Notes: generated by a model from the sequence alone, not told the origin. A stretch of DNA of 64,000 nucleotides from Xenoacremonium recifei (GCA_012184525.1 WOFQ01000053.1:186001-250000), one strand, 5' to 3'; shown: positions 1 through 11,793, numbered from the stretch's first letter. Program-made: numbers and translations.

Positions 1-981
1 CACGGTGTGATCGCAGGTTGATCGTCGCTCCACTAATAAGTTAACGAGATATCGAAGGCCGTGTTGCGGCAGCGACAGATAGCCTTCTGTTAAAAGCCGA
101 GAACACTCGAATCAAGCCCGAGATCGTACAGGAAGAAGAAAATAGAAACCGAAAAGGACGCCAGGAATGAGAGGAAGATTTGACAGATGAAATGGCATCT
201 ATAAATCCTATGGGGTGTCTACTAGACCAGACCCGCGGACGTAACGTCAGATTGAATGTTATGTCCCCGAGCTCCGAGGCCAGACGATGCCTGTTTGGGC
301 AAGTATTCTCGATTAGACGAGGATCAAGAACTCGAGAAGTTCTTCCTTCACGATGCGCAAACGAAGAGATTTCTGATAAATTCGAGTCCAGCACTTGCAA
401 GTTGCAGGCGCAGCATCTTTGGTATAGGACATCCTCCTGCAGCGCTTCAAACGCCGTGATATCTGGCGTCCAAAGTCCCAGACACGAGCAGTCGTGACAA
501 TGCGAATACTCGCATCGAGCGTCCTCGCACCGAACCCTCGCTTAGGCCCTGATGCGGCATAGCTCGCGCTCGGTTGGCCATCCTCCCGAACCAGACTTGT
601 GGAGAGATGGCCATTGCTGCGGACTGGAGCGGCCGCCCCTGGAGGAGGAGGAAGAAACAAGGTGGGACCATCGCTTGCTGGATAATGTGCGTTGGGAGAC
701 AACTCGGGAATCGGGGGGATTAATCTGCCCAGGCTTGGCTGCGCTTGGCTGGGGTGATCCCTGGGCTGATGTCGAGATTGAGTTGGGAGGGGAAGGGGAG
801 AAGAGAAGGTGGTCCTGCCTTGTCAGATTGATAACCTCAGGCAGCCTTCCGGGGTAAAGTAGGGCCCTTATGTAAGTCGACATCATCAACACTTCTTCAC
901 ACTCTCCCCTTTATACTCTATCAAGTCAAACCCTGCCATTTTAGGTATCCTGATCTATGGTATAATCCACGCCCCTCGACT
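1..981. other. intergenic, no gene supported
   Basis: Only short overlapping open frames occur on both strands, without recognisable domains or a consistent exon chain. The stretch lies downstream of the dehydrogenase gene and probably holds its 3' UTR. Confidence 0.5.
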
Positions 982-2125
982 CTACTCCTCCTTCCCGCCC
1001 AAGAACCGATACACCACCGAAAAGTCCCTCCCACGACACTCCTCCAGCGCCTCAGCCCGCTCATACACACTGAACGCCGAGTCGGCCAACTCCATCCTCG
1101 CGCCCGCTTCTTTCGCCGCCACAATCGCCAACCGCAAGTCCTTCTTCATCAGCGCAATGCCAAACCCGCCGCGGTAATCCCGACTCGCCGGCGCGCCCTC
1201 CACGACGCCCGCCACGGGGTTGTTGATCTCGCTGGGCCAGCACTTGCCGGTGCTCACGTTCAGCACGCCGGCCAGCTTCTTCGCGTCCAGCCCCCACTTC
1301 ATGCCCAGGTTCATGGCCTCGGCGGTGGCGATGTTGTTGAGCGCCAGGAGGTAGTTGTTGGCGAGTTTGGCGGAGAGGCCCGCGCCTTGGTCGCCGCAGT
1401 GCAGGACTTTCTTGCCCATCATGAGCAGCACGGGCTCGACGCGCGGGACGAGGGATTCGGCGCTGCCGAGCATGAAGGTCAGGGTGCCGGCTGTGGCGCC
1501 GACGACGCCGCCGGACATGGGCGCGTCGGCGAAGGTGCCCTGGCCGGCGTCGGAGACAGACTTGGCGACCTGGCGGGAGGTGGAGGGGTCGATGGTTGAG
1601 CAGTCGAGGAAGACGCGGTCCTTTTTGGGTAGGGCGTCGGTGAGGATGGACTTGTAGACGCCCTGGACGTGTTGGGGCTCTGGGAGGACGGTGACGACAG
1701 TGTCCTGGACGGTCTTGTGAGTACGGATTTCTGCTAACTGGGGGAACAGCTACTCACGGCGTCCTTGGAGGCGTCAAATGCGCTCGCAGCAAGCTCGACC
1801 TGGGCGCCGTTGGAGGCTGCCTTCATCTCTGTCGCCAGGCCCTGCATCGACTCCGGGTTGATGTCAAAGATAGCGATCTTGTCCGAGGGCTTGAGCTTGG
1901 ACTGGAGGTTCTTGGCCATTTGGTAGCCCTACGTTGCATCCCAAGTCAGCGTGACGGTCCGTACTCTCATAGCCCAATCCGTAAAGCACGCCGTAGAAAC
2001 ACTCCCAAGAAAACACATACCATCTGTCCCAGGCCTATAAACCCGTAGTTATCCAGCCGCCTTGCAGAGCAGGAAAACGCCCGCCGAGGCACAAAGCCCC
2101 CCAACCGTGTCACCGCGACTCTCAT
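982..2125 (-). CDS. 3-hydroxyisobutyrate dehydrogenase, mitochondrial
   Basis: NAD-dependent oxidation of 3-hydroxyisobutyrate to methylmalonate semialdehyde in mitochondrial valine breakdown. Exons are 2125-2021, 1928-1758 and 1704-982 (332 aa). The start gives a basic, Ser/Arg-rich presequence ending in FSCSARR, as expected for mitochondrial import. The Rossmann motif GFIGLGQMG (about residues 28-36) is split by intron 1 (1929-2020). DAPMSGG (substrate region) and the family Lys in SAKLANN (about Lys205) are present. Length fits the roughly 330-aa family. The second intron can end at 1714 (44 bp) or 1705 (53 bp); I prefer 1705 because the shorter form adds three residues before DTVVTVLP and leaves the likely branch site too close to the AG. 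Function is confident from the motifs; the exact acceptor is inference. Confidence 0.93.
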
Positions 2126-3216
2126 CGTGTCTTATCGTACGCGCAGGAAGCAAACACTCGTATCGTCTCGTCTCGTCTCGCCAATGGCCGCAGAGGAAGC
2201 TCATGGCGAGTGAGCGAGCAGGTCTCATGGCCTCTTTAAGACGTCCACGGCGGGGGGGAATAACTTACCCGAGGCAGCCGGCCATTGCCGCTCTTAACCA
2301 GGGCTGCCGAGAGGAATTGGAGACGGCTGGCACCTCGAAATCCCCCGCAATCGCCCTGTAAGCCGCTGTGGATTTAGTGGAGGCGGGGAGACGCCTCAGT
2401 GGAGTGTCCGGGGTTCGGTCGGTTTCTCGGGGCGCCTTCTGGAGGCTATATCGCGATGGAATGAATTGGATATAAGGGATCAGCGCCACTGACCCGGAAC
2501 AGCGTTGTTCTCTTTTTATGATTTTGATTTTTTATTTCTTTTATATCTTTAATCGATATCATTATAGTCGGGCACTTCACACCGCCGCCAGAGCCAGAAT
2601 CATCCATACCCAGCCGGAGCCAAAGAAACGAGGGATGCTATGCTATCCATCTGCAGTCTCATCTAAAGACTCTGTAGACTCTCGGTCCTGTCCCCTCTCC
2701 TACCAACCTGGGACCGCTCGACCCAAAACTCTCCTCCCCTTCCAATCTCAGTGTTTATAGAAAAGGGCAGTGAAGAAATAACCGGTGAAAACCATTCCGA
2801 AATAAAGCCTGAACTCGCTGGCCTACTCTAAAGCTCGCGTTTCGAGGGGGGGTATGTGCAAGGGGAGTGTATAAAAAACAGGGAACTAACGCAAGGCATG
2901 GTACTGTGGTGGTATGGAATGGGATGGGATGGGTTGCGAGGTGTCATAATGCGCGCATAGGGGTATGGGTAGTCAGGTAGGAAGGGGACTGATTGAGTGA
3001 TTGGGAGAGTGCTGCTCTCCTTGGTTTTTGAGTACATGCAGCGAGTGTCGGAGGATATAAAATCAAGACGAAATCTTCCAGAGAAAAGGAAATATCACAA
3101 AGAGCCAAAATCATGAACCGCGCCAGCCCAGTCGCCCCAGCTATCTGTCGTAAGGCGTCCTATATCGCCCGCGTATACCGAAGTTGCGAAAAAGGAGTCG
3201 AATCGACTGAATCGCT
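2126..3216. other. intergenic: dehydrogenase promoter and bqt4-like 3' region
   Basis: The region holds the upstream side of the dehydrogenase gene and the downstream side of the KilA-N gene. There is an AT-rich patch at about 2515-2565 and a G-rich simple stretch near 2915-2940. No coding region is supported. Confidence 0.45.
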
Positions 3217-4613
3217 CTAGATGAAGTTGGTGAGCCATGGGACAATAGCGCTATAATCTTGTTAGCTTTCTTTTATCCCCCCAGGCAAATAGGACAAAGA
3301 GACTCGAGAAAACACATACCCAACGGCAACGGTAACTCCCAGGCCAAGGAGTGCCCTGTTCTTGACCTTTTCTTTTCGTAGTTCAGCCTCGGTCTTGACC
3401 TTCTTTGTCCGGGGCTGTTCTTCCTCCTTGGCCTCGCCGGCCTTCTTCTCGCCCTTTTCGTCGCTGACAGAAATGTCGCCGGCCTTTCGCTTGCTCTTCT
3501 TGGAGCTGGGCGCAGCCTCTTCGACCTTGACTTCCTCTTCTTTGGCCTCGACCTTTTCGGTGTCCTGCTCCTCCTTGTGCTTCTGGACCATGTCCTTGGC
3601 AGCCTGCATCATCTGGGCGATTTCTTCGCTGCTTGGCGGCTCGCCTGCGGTCGGGAGAGGGACCTCAATCTCGGTGATGGTGTGCTTCGTCTCGACGCCC
3701 TCAGCGTCCTTGGAGACCTCCTCGGCAACAGAAACCTTGACCTTGGGATCCTCCTCCCTGGGCTCAAGGACAACGGCGGGTTCGAACTCGCTGGACTTGA
3801 CAACCATGTCTTCTTGCACAGTCTTGGCGTCGCCATTGACAAGCTCCTTCTTCTCCTCGACCACCTCGACGGCTTCGACCTTGGTACGGGAGCTGCGCTT
3901 CCGCGGTGAGGCAACAGAGCGTCGAGTGCTGGCGCTCTTGGTAGGGCTGACAGATCGGCGCGAGCGTCGGGGGATTCCCGAAGGAGTGGGAGGAGCCAGC
4001 TGAGGCTGTTGAGCCTTCAGGAGGTCGAACTTGGGAGGCGCAGCGATTGACTTGGGCGGCGAATCCGCACTGGTCGAAATGGAAATCTTCGCCGGGTCGA
4101 GAAGTGCTCGAACCCAGGTCGAGATCTTGTACTCTTCCGCCAGCGACAGAGCCTGCTCCGGTGGGATCCAGACGTTTCCAGCCGTCTCCTCGGGACTAGT
4201 AGTCGGCAGGGACTTGATGTACTTGCGCTCTGCCTCCTCTTCTGCGAGGTCGGCATAGGGAAAGGTGGCCTTGAACATGCCGGTCGCGGATACGTAGCCG
4301 TCGAAGCTACGGCGCATCAGGAAGTACGAATTGGGGCTCGACTTGAAGATGCCCGAGACGATGCCCTTGGGCAAAGGAGCGCGCAGGTGCGCATAGTCAA
4401 AGAATCCCAGGGTCTGCTCGGAATCTTCAGCACCAACCATCTTAGGTGTCAGCTTGGTCTGTCCGAGGCGTCGGCGCGAGACCAGGTCGGTATCTAGTTG
4501 AATGTGAGCAGGTGCATTCAGGAACTCGATCGCGAATCCATACACTCCGGGATATCTGTCATCATGAGATGGTTGTGCTTGCTAGGAAGCTTGCGATCCG
4601 CCTTGGGTGCCAT
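3217..4613 (-). CDS. Bqt4-type KilA-N/APSES-domain membrane protein
   Basis: Exons are 4613-4544, 4493-3320 and 3250-3217 (425 aa). Exon 1 encodes an N-terminus like the family (KADRKLPSKHN..LM). A 50-bp intron with branch CTCAC and acceptor CTAG joins IPEY to TDLVSRRRLGQTKL. A KilA-N/APSES-like domain follows (about residues 50-145; FLMRRS..GYVSATGMFKATFP, WIPPEQALSLAEEY). A long Lys/Glu-rich linker comes next. The 69-bp second intron creates a hydrophobic tail LLGLGVTVAVGAIVP and the end LTNFI. A C-terminal anchor after KilA-N is the architecture of fission yeast Bqt4, an inner nuclear membrane protein that tethers telomeres. The nuclear-envelope role is inferred from that architecture. An uninterrupted reading frame here would wrongly start at a GTG inside intron 1 and end inside intron 2. 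Confidence 0.85.
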
Positions 4614-6993
4614 CTTGTCTCTTGCGAAAAGTTCGGGCGCGACGCGACCGAGTTAAAGAAGTGAGGATTAAAGAACGCGAGATCGCGGGACGGAAAGAAA
4701 CGGCGCGAGCTGGAGCGATGAATCGGTCGGGTCTGCGAGGTTGCGAAGAGCGAGTTAGTCGAGACGTTCGTCACCGCCGCTGTCGTCGCTTTCGAGGTCG
4801 AGTTTCGAGATCGAGCGCGAGATCAGGAGGAGCCGGCATCCATGGACCGAGCGGCGTTGGAGTTGAGGACGTACCGGATCAACGCAGGCGCTGGGCTCAA
4901 TTCATCAAAAGTGAGAGCGCTTGAACGTCGACGAATCGCGACACAAAGGAGAGATAAAGAGCGGCCAGCTGAGCAGGAGACCGATAAGAAAAACTTGAGG
5001 CCAAAAAAAAAGGCGTTGGGATGGGCGCTGTTAATGTGCTGGGGGGGGGCAGAAGTTTGAAGAGGATGGACGGGGTGGAAGATCGAGGTTCGGGGCGCGC
5101 AAATTAGGTGCTGGGATAGCGTCGAGGTTTTGGCATTTTAGCGGGCTGCCGACTGTGTTAGGCGTAGGCCAGCCGCTAGGGAGGTGCAGCGGCAGGAGCT
5201 GCGAGATAGATTGGTACCTGCAATTCACCGGCGACTGTATAGGATGCACTGTACTGCTCTATGTCTTGGCGGAATTCCCCCTTTGAACCCACCCCAATCT
5301 TTTGGGGCAGCTGACTGTCATTTGCAGCTGGAAGCGGTACGTACTCGTCACCTATGCTACGCTGTCCTTCCAGAATCCGGCATCCAGCTATTGTTCCTGG
5401 CCGCAAGCAGCTCCCGTTCCTCTCCTCCTGATCGACGGCATGGTTGCACAGCTCGTGGCGACGAGATGAACGCCCTTTCGGCCGTTATTACAATCGGGAT
5501 TCTCAACGAACGTTCATGAACGCTTCCCAGGGACCTCCAGGGGACCCTTAACGGTTGCTGATAAGGACAGCGCAACCATGCCATGGCGATCCCGGCTGGG
5601 CGACCGCGCACGACCCGAAGCGCCCAAAGGACCCAAAGGCGACGGCCCTTCTGGGTTGGATTGGGCTCGAGACGGCCTGGAACGCGGGGAAGGGGGACAT
5701 GGATGGATGGCCGGTCGCAGGGCATGGGGGTCATGGAAGGACGCGAAGGCCGGCTCGGCGCCGTGCGGACACGATAACTCCCTCGCCCTGTGAAAGTAGC
5801 GGTCCTCGAGGCTTCTCGAGTGGCCTGTCAGGCAGGGTGAGCTGTTCGATATCTGATCGATCGGCGGGGGATGGCGCCGTGGTGGACGAATTGCCGTGCT
5901 CCAAGTCAGCGCCGCAGGGACCAGACCACCGATGGCGCCCACGCTGGGTCCCCTGGAGCAGTCATGAGAGGGTGTGAAGCCCGGCCAGAAAGTGGAAGGG
6001 AGGGAGGGGACAAGCCGCCTGGGCTGGGCTGGTGGAAAGCGGCTCGGCACGTTGGCCGTGATGCTGCCGGTTGCCCACGAGGCGTCCTGGTAGGTTTGTG
6101 CCGTGGACCAGATAAAGACACTGCTTCGCCCAGCGCCAATAATGCGCATCATTAACTTGGTCAGGCTCACAAGCTCAACCTGACTTCCTCTCAGTCCCGA
6201 GCTCTCACTCAAGCTGCCAACCTTGCGGTGCCGGTCCCCGAACCCAGGAGTCGGGAACCGAAGTGAGACACTGCCGCTTCCCTGGCGATCGATCCTGTCG
6301 CCATGATCGAAGTGCCGACGCTCGCGCCCTCTGGTGAATATTGATTGTATTTATTGACTGCTGCAACGCTGCCTGACATCCGATCGTGACGAAGCCTCAG
6401 AGCGTCCTTGTTGTCCATGGCCGACTGCCCTGTCAGCACCAGCACCAGCATCATCGTCTCAGACATGACCACCGCCGCGACAGCAACTGGCTCAGAGTCG
6501 GCCATGACCACCGACTCAACAGCGACTGCGTCAGCGATAAGCCGTCGCAATAAGCCCCCATCGCCTCGCCCAAAGACCCCTGGATGAGTAACAGGAGCGT
6601 CTCGAGTGCCTCTGCCCAATGATGCGCCAATCAGCGCCTCGGCCGCCGTCCGTTTTACGAGGCAAGGTACGTACCGGATCGGACCCAATGGAGCACGAGC
6701 ACGGGCAGCAAATGGAACCTGAACCAGCAACAAGCAAGCAACAACCCCTCCATCGTCACCGCAACCACCACCTGCGCCTCCTCGAACCCCTCCAAGAGCT
6801 GCCGAACTCCGACTTCTAGCTCCCCAACACCTCCTGAAGCTCTATCCTCCATCCGAGTCTGCCATTTGCTTCTTTCATCCTCCGTAACCGTCTTCAACTC
6901 CTTGAAGAAGCTCGCCACCGCTCGTTCCCCGCGCCGCCTCCTTTGTTCCCCCACCGCCTCGTCTCGAACCCCCCCATTTCCATTTCGCCCAGC
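4614..6993. other. 2.4-kb intergenic region, divergent promoters
   Basis: It separates the KilA-N gene (-) from Rho-GDI (+), so it carries both promoters. The open frames here are compositionally biased, overlap on both strands and match no family I know. The last 100 bases before the Rho-GDI start are strongly pyrimidine-rich, as in many fungal 5' leaders. Confidence 0.5.
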
Positions 6994-7932
6994 ATGGCTT
7001 CCCACGATGATGACACCATGCCCGAGGAGACTCAGGGCTACAAGCTGTCCCAGCCCAAGCAGAGTCTTGCTGAGTACCAGCAGATGGGTAAGTCGGGCCT
7101 TTTGCCGTCTCACGATACACAGCATCCGTCCATTGAGCTTGTTTCGAGCTCGATCCAGCTTGTCCCAACCCCGCCGTGTGCCGAAGTCGCGATTGCATTA
7201 CCGCTATACACCACAAGACAAAGTTCCAGCTTTGTTCGAGCTATTACAGGCGATTCGGCAGCGAGTGCTGTTGTACAACCCCTATTCCTTTGACACGGTC
7301 ATGAGGAGTCACCCCCAGCCCCCTATTGTCTAAATCAAAGCACTGAACCTCATGCTAACATCTTCAAGATGCCGGCGATGAGTCTCTCCAACGATACAAG
7401 GAGTCTCTCGGCCTCGGTGGCGGCAAGGACATCTCCGATCCCAACGATTCTCGTGTCTGCATCATCCTCAGTCTGACCATGGACTCGCCCGGCCGCCCAC
7501 CCGTTACCATCGACCTTTCCCAGCCTGGCAGCGAGACTAGCCTCAAGGACAAACCCTTCAAGATCAAGGAGGGTGCCAAGTTCACGATGAGTGCCCAGTT
7601 CAAGGTCCAGCACGAGATCCTCAGTGGCCTGCATTACGTCCAGCTCGTCAAGCGCAAGGGCATCCGCGTCTCCAAGGATTCCGAGATGATTGGTAGCTAT
7701 GCTCCCAACACCGACAAGCAGACCACCTACACCAAGAAGTGTGAGTTCACCCTCGTTTCAGGTCGTTTGCTTCGAAGCTCTAGGCTGACACCTAGGTATA
7801 GTCCAGGAGGAGGAAGCCCCCTCCGGCATGTTGGCCCGTGGCCATTACAACGCCATCTCTAGCTTCGTGGATGACGATAAGAAGGAGCACCTCAAGTTCG
7901 AGTGGAGTTTCGACATTGCCAAGGATTGGTAG
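6994..7932 (+). CDS. Rho GDP-dissociation inhibitor
   Basis: Cytosolic chaperone that extracts prenylated Rho-family GTPases (Cdc42, Rho1, Rac) from membranes and keeps them GDP-bound. Exons are 6994-7087, 7369-7740 and 7802-7932 (198 aa, the usual size). The N-terminal regulatory arm contains YKLSQPKQSLAEYQQMD. The immunoglobulin-like C-domain includes ESLGLGG, FKIKEGAKFTMSAQFKVQHEI, SGLHYVQLVKR and the end EHLKFEWSFDIAKDW, all family hallmarks. The first intron is long for this window (281 bp, branch GCTAAC); the second has a GTGAGT donor and CTGAC branch. The start is the first ATG of the conserved frame. Confidence 0.96.
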
Positions 7933-8437
7933 AGCACACGTATGCCATGCCATAAACATGCAAACGCCTCGCTTCCTAAGCGGTCACGATGAACGATGAT
8001 GTTTTGCATTGCGAATCTTTGAAAATGTCATGAGATAACGAGATACCTGAGGTCCTGGAGGCGATGACGAATCATTTGATTAAAAAGAAAAAACTGTTTT
8101 TGGGAGGACTTTTCTTCATTCATTTTCCCTCTTTCAAGATCTGCATCATACAAAACAAAAACCCATACCAAATGCCCATATCAAAATACATGGAATTATC
8201 ATACATTGCCCAAGACCCCCATTACAGACCTATCACGGAGGAAAAAGTGCCGTCTTACAAAATGAGAAATGTGTATGCATGAAGCTTTGTTTTGCTACTA
8301 TGCAAGTCTATCTGCCGCTTTATCCACATGACTCGCTTGCCCGCTCCAGGGACATTGTTGGTATCACGAATGCTGAGTCTCGATAAAATAAAATAGTACT
8401 TGAAAACAGGGCCATCTCCCGGATCCCCTGAGTCGAC
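7933..8437. other. convergent 3' regions
   Basis: AT-rich stretch between the ends of Rho-GDI (+) and the phosphatase (-). It probably holds both 3' UTRs. The short open frames in it look non-coding. Confidence 0.5.
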
Positions 8438-9534
8438 TTAGAGGAAGTAGTCCGGCAGGGCATTCCCGTCTGCCGCTTTCTCGTTGCCCGGCTGCATGTC
8501 CTTATGCGTGTCATTCTCGGGCGCCGCTGCGAAGACGTTGAAGAAGCGCTCGCCGGTATCGCTAACCTCGAGAACGCTGGCCATGTTGCCACAGCGATAG
8601 CAGTAGTTCGGAGCGCTCCAGACGGTGCTCAGGCGGTCGTCATACAACACCTGGAAGCCCTCCTGGCAGAGCTGATGGGCGCGAAGGATGTGCGACATGT
8701 TGTTGACGGCGAGGAACTTCTTAACCACTTGAGCGCCGAAAGTGTAGCCTGCGCCGCGGGGCGAGAGGGAGAATTCGTCGCGGTCGGGGTCCGGGTCGGA
8801 CCAAACAAGGTCGGCCATGGGTCCTTCATGGGGAATCTCACGGAAACGATCTATGATTTTGATCTGGTCGATGGAATGTATTGAGGGGGAAAGACCTGGA
8901 AACAGATATATTAGCACCGTATGCTCTGGTCTGTAGTCCGGGGAACCTGATCTCACCTCCGTGCACGCAAAATATTTGGTCATTAATCACAACGCTGAGG
9001 GTAAGAAAATCGAACATGTCGGTAAAGTAGTGCCAGACGTTGGCATTGCCGTACTTTCGCGAGCACTCCGTATAGAACCCGTAAGACTGTGTGACGCCAC
9101 GCGACTCGTGGTTGCCGCGGATAAGGTGAACTCGATTCGGGTACCGCAGCTTCAGGCATACGAGGAGTGAGATAGTCTCGACGCTGAACATGCCGCGGTC
9201 GACATAATCGCCGAGGAAGAGGTAGTTGGTGTCTGGGCAGTAACCGCCGATTCGAAAGATCTCTATCAGGTCGAAGAATTGACCGTGGATGTCTCCTACG
9301 ACGGTAATGGGTGCGCGCACGTGGACGACATTGCTCTCGCGCATGAGCAGCTCTTTCGTCTTGGCGCAGATGGCCTCGATGACGGACTCGGCGAGCAGTT
9401 CTTTTTTATATAGGCGCGAGATGCACTCGTCGAGATCAACGGAGGCTAGCCACAGGGTCAGCTGATTGAATAGCCACGAGACGGTCAGCCTCGCAGATGG
9501 GCGCGTTGGTGAGCGTACCTGGAAGGCCAGGCAT
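8438..9534 (-). CDS. ppg1: PP2A-like Ser/Thr phosphatase catalytic subunit (Ppg1 type)
   Basis: Metal-dependent phosphoprotein phosphatase. Exons are 9534-9519, 9445-8957 and 8895-8438 (320 aa). All catalytic signatures are present: GDIHG (about 56-60), GDYVDRG (84-90), RGNHE (115-119), then HGG and SAPNYCYRCGN. The protein ends in DYFL, the PP2A-family tail whose last Leu is carboxymethylated in relatives. The first exon codes only for MPGLP plus one base; intron 1 has a CTGAC branch, and intron 2 splits the HGG codon context. LVCLKLRYPNRVHL and the overall pattern fit fungal Ppg1 better than PP2A, PP4 or PP6, but this subfamily call is inference. Yeast Ppg1 acts with the Far/STRIPAK complex and in glycogen storage. 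Confidence 0.93.
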
Positions 9535-10378
9535 GGTTATGGATATGCGGCCGGGAGGATCGAAGAGTAGAGAATAAGAGGACTGTATGCTGCTATCGTG
9601 CGCCAAATAGCATTAAGGCGCGCCGCGGCGGTTTGTGCTCCGGAAGAGGGTGGATTCTGGGGGGAGGCTCGAGGAGTGTGCCAACATGATCTCGAGGCAG
9701 GCGGTTTACATGGGCGCGGGGCCACAGCGAGCGAGGAGCAGCGCGAGTCGTCGGAGAACGGCGAAATAAGGCGTCGATGGAGAAGTAGAAGAAGATGCTT
9801 GGTCTGGTTTCGGTGACGAGGGCGGCGAGGGGCAGCGTGGGGAGACGGTGGTGGATGATATTGATAAGTCGACAGGTTGTTTGGTGGTGACGGGGATGGA
9901 TGGAGGATCTTTCTGGGGTTGAGACGCGGCGGCTCGGCTGAGAAATCGATGTGTGGCGGTGGTGGCGGACAGCGCGGCGCCAGCTGGAGCTCCAGTTGGG
10001 ATGTTCAGGGGCGTCGAGCCACTGTAACGGTTGGTGGTTGCCCCCCGCCTGGATGCTATTGGAGAGGCTGTGGAGTGGGCAGATGTCGACGGAATCAGGA
10101 AGCACTTTCATAGGTTTATCGCCAGAGTTTTAAACTGTAGCGATAGGACGGCCATGTTGACGCTGATGGTTCACGCTTTAGACATTTGACAAGAGGGCCG
10201 AGATCCCGAGCCATGAAGGATTGTTCTTTCATCACATTTTCGAATAGAAGGTGACTGAAACGTCTCTTATATACTCTGTGTTGAATATAGTAGCGCTCAC
10301 AGAAGGTCACCTACATGACCAGATACAACAAGATGTTCCCGAGCATCCATACTGCAAAACTTTTCTCATGGCTCATAA
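9535..10378. other. intergenic: ppg1 promoter and BNR gene 3' side
   Basis: GC-rich upstream part for the phosphatase, with AT-rich sequence near the end of the secreted-protein gene. Open frames at about 9590-10130 overlap on both strands and show no domain. Confidence 0.45.
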
Positions 10379-11695
10379 CTAAGTCCGTCCACCAACCGAC
10401 ATGAAATAGAGACTCCCAGTGGTGGAGTTGACGTTGTCTGGCGAGTCCAGATACAGAATATCCGTGCCATCCGACCTCATCTTGGCCTGTAGCCGCTGTA
10501 CCCCGTAACCCGCAGCATTTGCCAGCGCCGTGTTCGTCCAGCTGGCGCTTCCAACCTTCTCCAACACCCACGCACTGCCGCCGGTGAGGCAGTAATAAAT
10601 GCGGACCGTCGTGCCATCGTGCGTGACGCCAACGGCTGCGCTGGTAGCAGAGCTTGCGAACAGGATCTCACGCGTCCAGGGGTTGGAGGTGCCAAAGGCA
10701 GCAGTGGCACGTCGAACCTGGAAATCGTCGTAGCTCTCATTGGCGAAGCGATAGGCGTTCGTAATGTGAACGCCACCCGCAGAATCCTCGTATAGGGCTA
10801 GTTTGGCGCTTTGGAAAGCAGGGACGGGCGAGGCATTGATATCTCCCGAGTAGCTCTCCCCAGAGGTCAGGGGCTGGAAGACGATATCGGTACTATCTTG
10901 GGTGACGGGTATAGATACGGTGGTTCCCGATGCAGACCGCCATGTACCAGAAGAGGGAGTGTACCGCATATAGCTGCCTTGGTGACGCACGCCAGAGGCA
11001 GGGTACTTGCTCCATTCCCACTGCAGATGAACATCTCCATCCGAAGAGAACTGGATGTCGTCGGGATAGATGGAGTATCCAGAGCGGTAGGCAAAGATAG
11101 CGACTCGGGCCCACGTCCCCGAAGATGTCGTATATTTGTACAAGTAGCCGCCACGAGCCACTCCATCACCGTTGTCACCACGAACCATCAACCACAAGTT
11201 TCCGCTAGCATCACGCTTCACCACGGGATAGGTGACGAGCAAAGCTTGGTCAGGCATTTCATCGCTGTGGTCGACCAAATTGGGACTGTATGTTGAATCG
11301 GAGCGGTAGTATCTCCAAAGATTGTTGTGCATGCTCGTAAAGACATGCACATACCCGTTGCCATCAACAGCAGTGCTAGGAGCATTGTGGCCGTTGTCAT
11401 CAACGAAGACGTTGCAGTCACTTGTTGAAGAATTTCTGACACAATCCCGGCTGAAGGTCCCATCAGTCTGGCTTCGGCGAGCAACGATGACGTTGTTGTT
11501 CGCAGTGGAACCACTCAAGGGGTTTCGAAGGTAGGCGAGAAACTCATAACCTCCATACTCGTCCATGGGGTTCCACCATGCTGCCTGGCTGTTGACATCG
11601 ACAGCACTAGAGACAGTGATGAGACTGCTAGTGGTGATGGTAGCTTGGACAGCAGAGGCTGCCACCAAACAGGCAAGGGATGAAGAGGCCTTCAT
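10379..11695 (-). CDS. secreted BNR-repeat (beta-propeller) protein, putative carbohydrate-active enzyme
   Basis: Intronless, 438 aa. The first about 18 residues (MKASSSLACLVAASAVQA) are a classical signal peptide. The rest is Ser/Thr/Gly/Trp-rich with repeated Asp-box-like turns (SQTDGTFSRD, GNGYVHVF, ASGNLWLMVRGD, SSDGDVHLQWEW, DGTTVRIYYC), typical of the BNR_4 family of predicted beta-propellers. In that family some members are polysaccharide lyases or rhamnosidases (PL24/25- and GH145-like). The substrate cannot be told from sequence. A TATA-like element lies about 90 bases upstream, with candidate carbon-repression sites further up. Family placement is by pattern memory; secretion is well supported. 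Confidence 0.7.
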   Translation of the reverse strand: MKASSSLACLVAASAVQATITTSSLITVSSAVDVNSQAAWWNPMDEYGGYEFLAYLRNPLSGSTANNNVIVARRSQTDGTFSRDCVRNSSTSDCNVFVDDNGHNAPSTAVDGNGYVHVFTSMHNNLWRYYRSDSTYSPNLVDHSDEMPDQALLVTYPVVKRDASGNLWLMVRGDNGDGVARGGYLYKYTTSSGTWARVAIFAYRSGYSIYPDDIQFSSDGDVHLQWEWSKYPASGVRHQGSYMRYTPSSGTWRSASGTTVSIPVTQDSTDIVFQPLTSGESYSGDINASPVPAFQSAKLALYEDSAGGVHITNAYRFANESYDDFQVRRATAAFGTSNPWTREILFASSATSAAVGVTHDGTTVRIYYCLTGGSAWVLEKVGSASWTNTALANAAGYGVQRLQAKMRSDGTDILYLDSPDNVNSTTGSLYFMSVGGRT

Positions 11696-11783
11696 GATGC
11701 AAGTCGACCAGGAAAAGAGTGGTCTGTAGATTGGATGGGCTGAACAGCTTGTTCATGATCCATCTTCATGGGAGCACTCGCTC

Positions 11784-11793
11784 CTTAAATAGT
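11784..11793 (-). promoter_or_regulatory. TATA-like box of the BNR gene
   Basis: Reads CTATTTAAGG on the minus strand, about 90 bases upstream of the ATG at 11695, a normal distance for an inducible fungal gene. Confidence 0.45.

Noticed and set aside
2160..2205. TCTCG-type simple repeat as a regulatory array
   Set aside because: Only a few imperfect copies in promoter DNA; ordinary low complexity.
3262..4545. A single uninterrupted 427-codon frame for the KilA-N gene
   Set aside because: It begins with GTG inside intron 1 and ends inside intron 2; splicing gives the family N-terminus and membrane tail.
5514..6212. 232-codon minus-strand frame
   Set aside because: Biased composition, overlapping frames on the other strand, no domain and no splice signals linking it to anything.
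6209..6733. 174-codon minus-strand frame upstream of Rho-GDI
   Set aside because: Lies in the Rho-GDI promoter/leader and has no recognisable protein features.
9593..10111. 172-codon minus-strand frame
   Set aside because: Overlapped by plus-strand frames of similar length in GC-rich DNA; no family resemblance.
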